DNA of 64,000 bases from Channallabes apus (Eukaryota > Chordata > Actinopteri > Siluriformes > Clariidae), in contig CM060114.1 in assembly GCA_030522415.1 (NCBI GenBank), positions 27,183,804-27,247,803 of the forward strand, given 5' to 3'. Position 1 is the first letter of the stretch. Each line of letters starts with the position of its first letter. Positions 59,529-64,000 of the stretch are shown piece after piece. Made by a program: the position numbers and the translations under genes. The notes beneath the pieces are model-generated. The model was not told the origin of the DNA and ran no database searches. It saw only the letters and a program-made list of their open reading frames with translations.

Positions 59529-60151
59529 TTTTCTCACCATTCCAGTTATCATCATATCAAACAACGCCTTTATTAGGTTTATTAGATAATAAAGAGTACG
59601 TGTGGAACAAGGACAAGAGATGACATCACTGCGTTTGACAGTAATGACACAGTTACTTAATGAATATTCTAGTTTAAGTGCCTGTAGCTGTTTAAAGGTG
59701 AAGACAAGGTTAAACTTGTTTAAGGTAGCGGGAGTCGAATAGAGAACAGACGCGCATATCTGTGTGACCTGGAACATTCTACATTCGCATCCCACCCACT
59801 CGCACACACACTGATTTCTGCCAGTGACAAAACAGCACAAAGACATGATTTTTTATGGGTCCCGTTAACAGAATATCTTTCCATATTTGAAGATGTGGTG
59901 CGTGTCTGTGACTGTGTTTGTGGATTACAGATTTTTCCATCAAACACTCGCGTTAGTGCTTTGCTTAAAATATTTGCCGCTCTGCTTTGTACTGTGCTTT
60001 GTACTCTATCTTTGTAAAGTCCTCTGTAGTTGATTCTGTTCAAATAATGACTTGGTGATCATTCTACATTGAGGATTTTTATTTGTGTGTGTTTGATGTT
60101 TGTGCATTATTAGTTCTTGTTTTAACCTCTTTTGTGTCTTGTGCCTGTAAG
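59529..60151. other. Intron 6, distal part
   Basis: Unique sequence up to the exon 7 acceptor. Minus-strand ORFs here have no recognisable domain. Confidence 0.45.
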
Positions 60152-60322
60152 GTAGAGGATCTACCATTTGGCGTCTACTTCATGTCCTCCACGGAGCTCT
60201 TCAAAGAGGCGTATGTCCTGGCTGTGCTTCTCTTCCTGGCTCTGGTGCTCCAGCGCACCTTTCTACAAGCCTCCTACTACGTCACTATAGAAACAGGCAT
60301 CAACCTACGCGGAGCGCTGTTG
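60152..60322 (+). CDS. abcc9: abcc9 coding exon 7 (residues 339-395)
   Basis: Acceptor GCCTGTAAG (an AAG, not CAG), donor GTAGGT; 57 codons. An in-frame alternative acceptor six bases downstream would drop Val-Glu, so the exact start is slightly uncertain. It encodes the rest of the TM6-TM7 loop ([16 protein letters not shown]) and TM7 ([22 protein letters not shown]), plus [14 protein letters not shown]. The preceding intron (5.5 kb) holds two hAT elements and a SINE. Confidence 0.93.
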
Positions 60323-60477
60323 GTAGGTTAATAGTGTGTTCGGTTACACTGGAGAAGCACTACAGGAACCACCTAGATTAAGAGATACAAAATCACGCAT
60401 ACTGATGAGGCCTGTAGAAAACATGGACACGAAGGATTTTTATAGCTTCAGCTAAAATGTAAATATGTTTCATCTGA

Positions 60478-60792
<315 letters not shown>

Positions 60793-61139
60793 TAAATTGG
60801 TACTTTGGATTGGTACATGGATACCAATCAGCCATCACCATAACACCAGAAAACATAAATACAATTGAATTGTTTATCAATTATATACCAGTAAACCTGA
60901 GGTGACAGGATCATAGGCACCTGTGATTTACCCTTGCCCATGGGGAGCAATGCCCAACGCGCCCGCTCCAGTCCCACAGAGAAGCAATGCAGCACAAATT
61001 GGCAAAGAAAAAAAATGCTGGCCACGATAGAAAGCCACCAAAACACCCAGTGTACCTCAGCCAGCTTCGCAGTAGGCCCAGCCCAAGACCGCTGATCCGG
61101 CCTCTAAAATCTGCAGATCTCACAACCAACAGCACCCAA

Positions 61140-61322
61140 AGGTTATGTGCCAACGTCCTGGTACCAGACACCACAGCACCCCCGAAAGTTCTTGTATAGT
61201 CAATTCCCCAAGGGGCCAGAGCTGCCCCAAGTGGCACTAGGGGAACCTACACAATACTGGGCATACAGTATTGGGCTGTTTTTTTGTTTTTGCGTTACAA
61301 TGTTATGGCTGATCGGTGTACT
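61140..61322. repeat. Dispersed DNA-repeat remnant
   Basis: ACGTCCTGGTACCAGACACCACAGCACC.. and the end TTACAATGTTATGGCTGATCGGTGTA match a repeat form I know from many fish genomes. The adjoining 60900-61139 is GC-richer and unassigned. Confidence 0.5.
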
Positions 61323-63667
61323 TTTTTCAAATTAAATTAATTTGGAAGTAGTAAATGAAATATAAACTGGATTTATATTTGGTTCTGTAATGTCATATGT
61401 AATTAACATAATATTGGGTATGCTAACATTTTGTTTCTTTTGGTTAACAAATTACAACAATTGTATCACAGCTACTGTATTGTCACAGTTACATTTAATT
61501 CACATTTTGTTAGACCTAGGTAGAGTAGAGGTACTGTATAGTTAGAGTAGGTCCACTCGCAACAAGAGAAACATTCAGACAGTTTATGGGCACTGGCAAT
61601 ACGATGTGCGATTATTCATTGTTTCCATGAGGAGGTTTCTTGTGTAAACCATTAAAGGTGAACATCTTTTCAGTGCGGCTAGGAATGAATCACATTCAGA
61701 TCTCACATGTTCTCGCTTATTTAAGCAAAATGCTGGGGATTCCAGACACTATACATTATGGTGATTCCATAATTTGGATTAGAAATATATATATTTTTGC
61801 ATTCATGTAACCATTTAATAAACATCCATCTCAGGCAACATTTTCATTGTGACAAGATTTCTCGGCTGTGTCATGCTCCTCAACGTGTTACAAGTTGTAA
61901 ACATATTGTAACCCCTTCTCATTAGATGATGGAGGCATTATGCTTTCAGGTTGTCACTCTATCCGTGCATAATTTAAAGGTCCTAGTTATGTCAAATGTC
62001 TGAAAGATTGGTAGTTGAGGTGCTTGTTTAATTCATCTTTTAAAAATTAATAACATTACTGGACAAACCCTCAGCCATCGGTTTTCTGAAGAGCTCAACT
62101 GTGGGAACCCCAGTTCGTCACCATATTGGCAAGATTTGACTTCTTATAAACCCTGGTTAATCCATAAATGGGCAAATGGGTTGAGAAAAAAAACGGTAGT
62201 GGTTGTTGATTGGAACCTTGGTTACCATAAGCTATTAGCTTAGCCTTAGCTCAGCTAAAATGCTAAACGTAGCCAATATTCATTTATATTAAAATGTTTT
62301 TTTTTTTTTTTACATTTGATTTAACTTCGTCGTTCATACCCTATAGACTGTCTCATGTCAATTCTTACATTTTTTGTGGTAAGTTAACTTAAAACGATTC
62401 CAGTTATTGGTTTACAGTAGCTGAAGTAATTTTTTGTGTTCTTTTCTTTATGTTTTTTTGATGTTATGTCTTTTGTATAAAAACTTAGACAGTTCTCTGT
62501 TAACTTAAAATGTCAATCTGTCTTGTCCCAGCTAGCCAACTAATTAGGTCTCTAGGTTAGCTAGTTAGTTTTATGTTAAGGTAAGTTGTTATGTTGTCAT
62601 GTTAATCTGCCTTGTCTGAGCTAGCCAGCTAATTAGGTTTCTTAGTTAGCTAGTTAGTTTCTATTCATTTATGTTGTAAATTCATGTTGTATGTAGCACC
62701 TTGGTCCTGGATGAACATTGTTTAGTTTCACTGTGTACTAAACTGTACAGTATATGGTTGAAGTGACAATAAAAGCCTACTTGACTTGAAAATATCCCTG
62801 TACAATTGTTATGAATGAGAAATGTAGCTATGGAGACCAAAACTGCATTTTGTACCAGGATGCGAACCTGTTTATTTCTGTTCTTAGCTGGAAATTTTAA
62901 CATTGGAGCCTATGGGGATTAGGTTACTTTTGGGAAGCTGGTCATTCCGGTTTGCAAGGTTTCATTTACCTTCAGTTAATAGTTTAGACAACACCGTTTC
63001 TTGCTCGACCTTAGTCACGTTCTCATCGGTCAGTATAATTGAAAAAAGAGAAAAGAATGAGACTGGGGTTGCTTTTCAGATGCAGTTTCCTGTAAAGCAT
63101 TTGATGTCTAATATTGCAGGTATTTCGTTGGGGCTGATGTGTTCAGGTAACATTGGAGGGTAAATGTGATCAGCTGACTTCATTGTATTGCTGAGCCTAG
63201 ACCAAAGCTTGATAGGTGCATTACTTCATACACTTCTCCTTTTTACCCTGAAGCTCCCATAGCTCTGGAATAGGGTCAGTCTGGATTCATCAGACCACAT
63301 GACGTGCTCCAAATTCCAAGCTTTATGCTCCCTTGCAACTTTTTGATTAGTCTCACTAACAAATGGTTTTCTTAGCCTCACACATCAGTTTAGTCCAAAT
63401 CCATCTCATCACATTGTATGCACCCTTACTTTCACTATTAAAGTGGGTTGAGGATTCAGCTAAGTATATTCTTCCAGGTTATTATAAAGTGCTAAAGGGT
63501 TCTTAACCCAGTTCCAGTATCTATCTTCAATATCTACCTCCTTAGTTGTTGTCTTTGCTTGATGCAGCCCAATAATTTGACCTTCTGAAATGGTGACAGT
63601 GTAGTATACTTCATGTGTGTATGTGCTTCACGTTGACACCTTATGTCACGCTCTCATCCTCATTTAG
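61323..63667. other. Intron 8; unassigned DNA and a Tc1 relic
   Basis: AT-rich sequence. A duplicated 50-base segment (GAGCTAGCCAGCTAATTAGG type) lies at about 62522-62571 and 62609-62660. At about 63195-63540 there is a decayed minus-strand Tc1 transposase relic (ATTCATCAGACCACATGAC, GATTAGTCTCACTAACAAATGG), related to 42720-43000. No gene was recognised. Confidence 0.5.
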
Positions 63668-63802
63668 ATCATAATGGGCGTCATCCTGCTGTATTACTTG
63701 TTGGGGTCCAGCGCGCTTATCGGTGCACTGGTCATCGTGCTGCTGGCCCCCATCCAGTACCTCATCGCCACCAAGCTGGCCGACACACAGAAAAACTCAC
63801 TG
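63668..63802 (+). CDS. abcc9: abcc9 coding exon 9 (residues 448-492)
   Basis: Acceptor CTCATTTAG, donor GTAACT; 45 codons. It encodes [20 protein letters not shown] and [20 protein letters not shown] (TM8/TM9 of TMD1) and the start of the following cytoplasmic stretch. The 2.9-kb intron before it holds repeat remnants. Confidence 0.96.
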
Positions 63803-63913
63803 GTAACTCTTCTTATTTGTTCTGTATCAGGCATGTCTATACTGATTTATACATACTGATGAAATCATATGAATGACTTTGTACTTGAGTTTTGTTTGAA
63901 CGCTCTTTTTCAG

Positions 63914-64000
63914 GACTACTCAACAGACCGTCTGAAAAAAACCACAGAGATCCTGAAGGGCATAAAGCTGCTGAAGTTGTATGCCTGGGAGAACATTTTC
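63914..64000 (+). CDS. abcc9: abcc9 coding exon 10, cut by window edge (residues 493-521)
   Basis: Acceptor CTTTTTCAG at 63913. It encodes [20 protein letters not shown] and KLYAWENIF, the conserved intracellular coupling helix of TMD1. The frame is still open at 64000 and the exon continues outside the window. Confidence 0.95.

Overview
The window is vertebrate nuclear DNA from a teleost fish. It contains a multi-exon gene with canonical GT/AG introns, long introns, dinucleotide microsatellites, tRNA-derived SINEs, L2- and RTE-type LINEs and many Tc1/mariner, hAT and PIF/Harbinger-like elements. No bacterial or phage genes, operons or CRISPR arrays are present. The species cannot be named from the sequence alone.

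The right third (43819-64000, + strand) is the 5' part of abcc9, the sulfonylurea receptor SUR2 subunit of ATP-sensitive K+ channels. Ten coding exons join in frame into 521 residues covering TMD0, the L0 linker and the start of TMD1; the gene runs off the right edge. The first coding exon begins with a splice acceptor, so a noncoding 5' exon must lie upstream. A TATA-like box, a CAGCTG E-box, a perfect MEF2 consensus and a good donor at 39612-40144 are a candidate muscle-type promoter/first exon. Introns 1, 6 and 8 carry most of the transposon load.

The left two thirds (1-43800) contain no gene I can name. Main elements: a broken Tc1 copy (171-1779); an L2 fragment with a damaged RT active site (7061-9397); a full-length RTE LINE with a perfect 20-bp target duplication (12494-15622); a three-layer nest (SINE split by a hAT with 8-bp TSD, itself carrying an almost intact L2) at 20853-26290; a Tc1 copy with an uninterrupted 336-codon transposase ORF (31614-33100); and a 594-codon open fragment of an R2-type (RLE) retrotransposon (33339-35123). 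Several MITEs were delimited by their target-site duplications. Two anonymous exon-like ORFs (1962-2045 +, 28685-28864 -) are reported at low confidence.

No dedicated new biological system is evident. The most interesting points are the complementary pair of Tc1 copies (one with long terminal repeats, the other with the open transposase), an in-frame Tc1 fusion that keeps only the DNA-binding domain, two near-perfect long hairpins, the candidate abcc9 promoter, and a triple AGGTCA repeat. All statements come from reading the sequence; no search or alignment was run.
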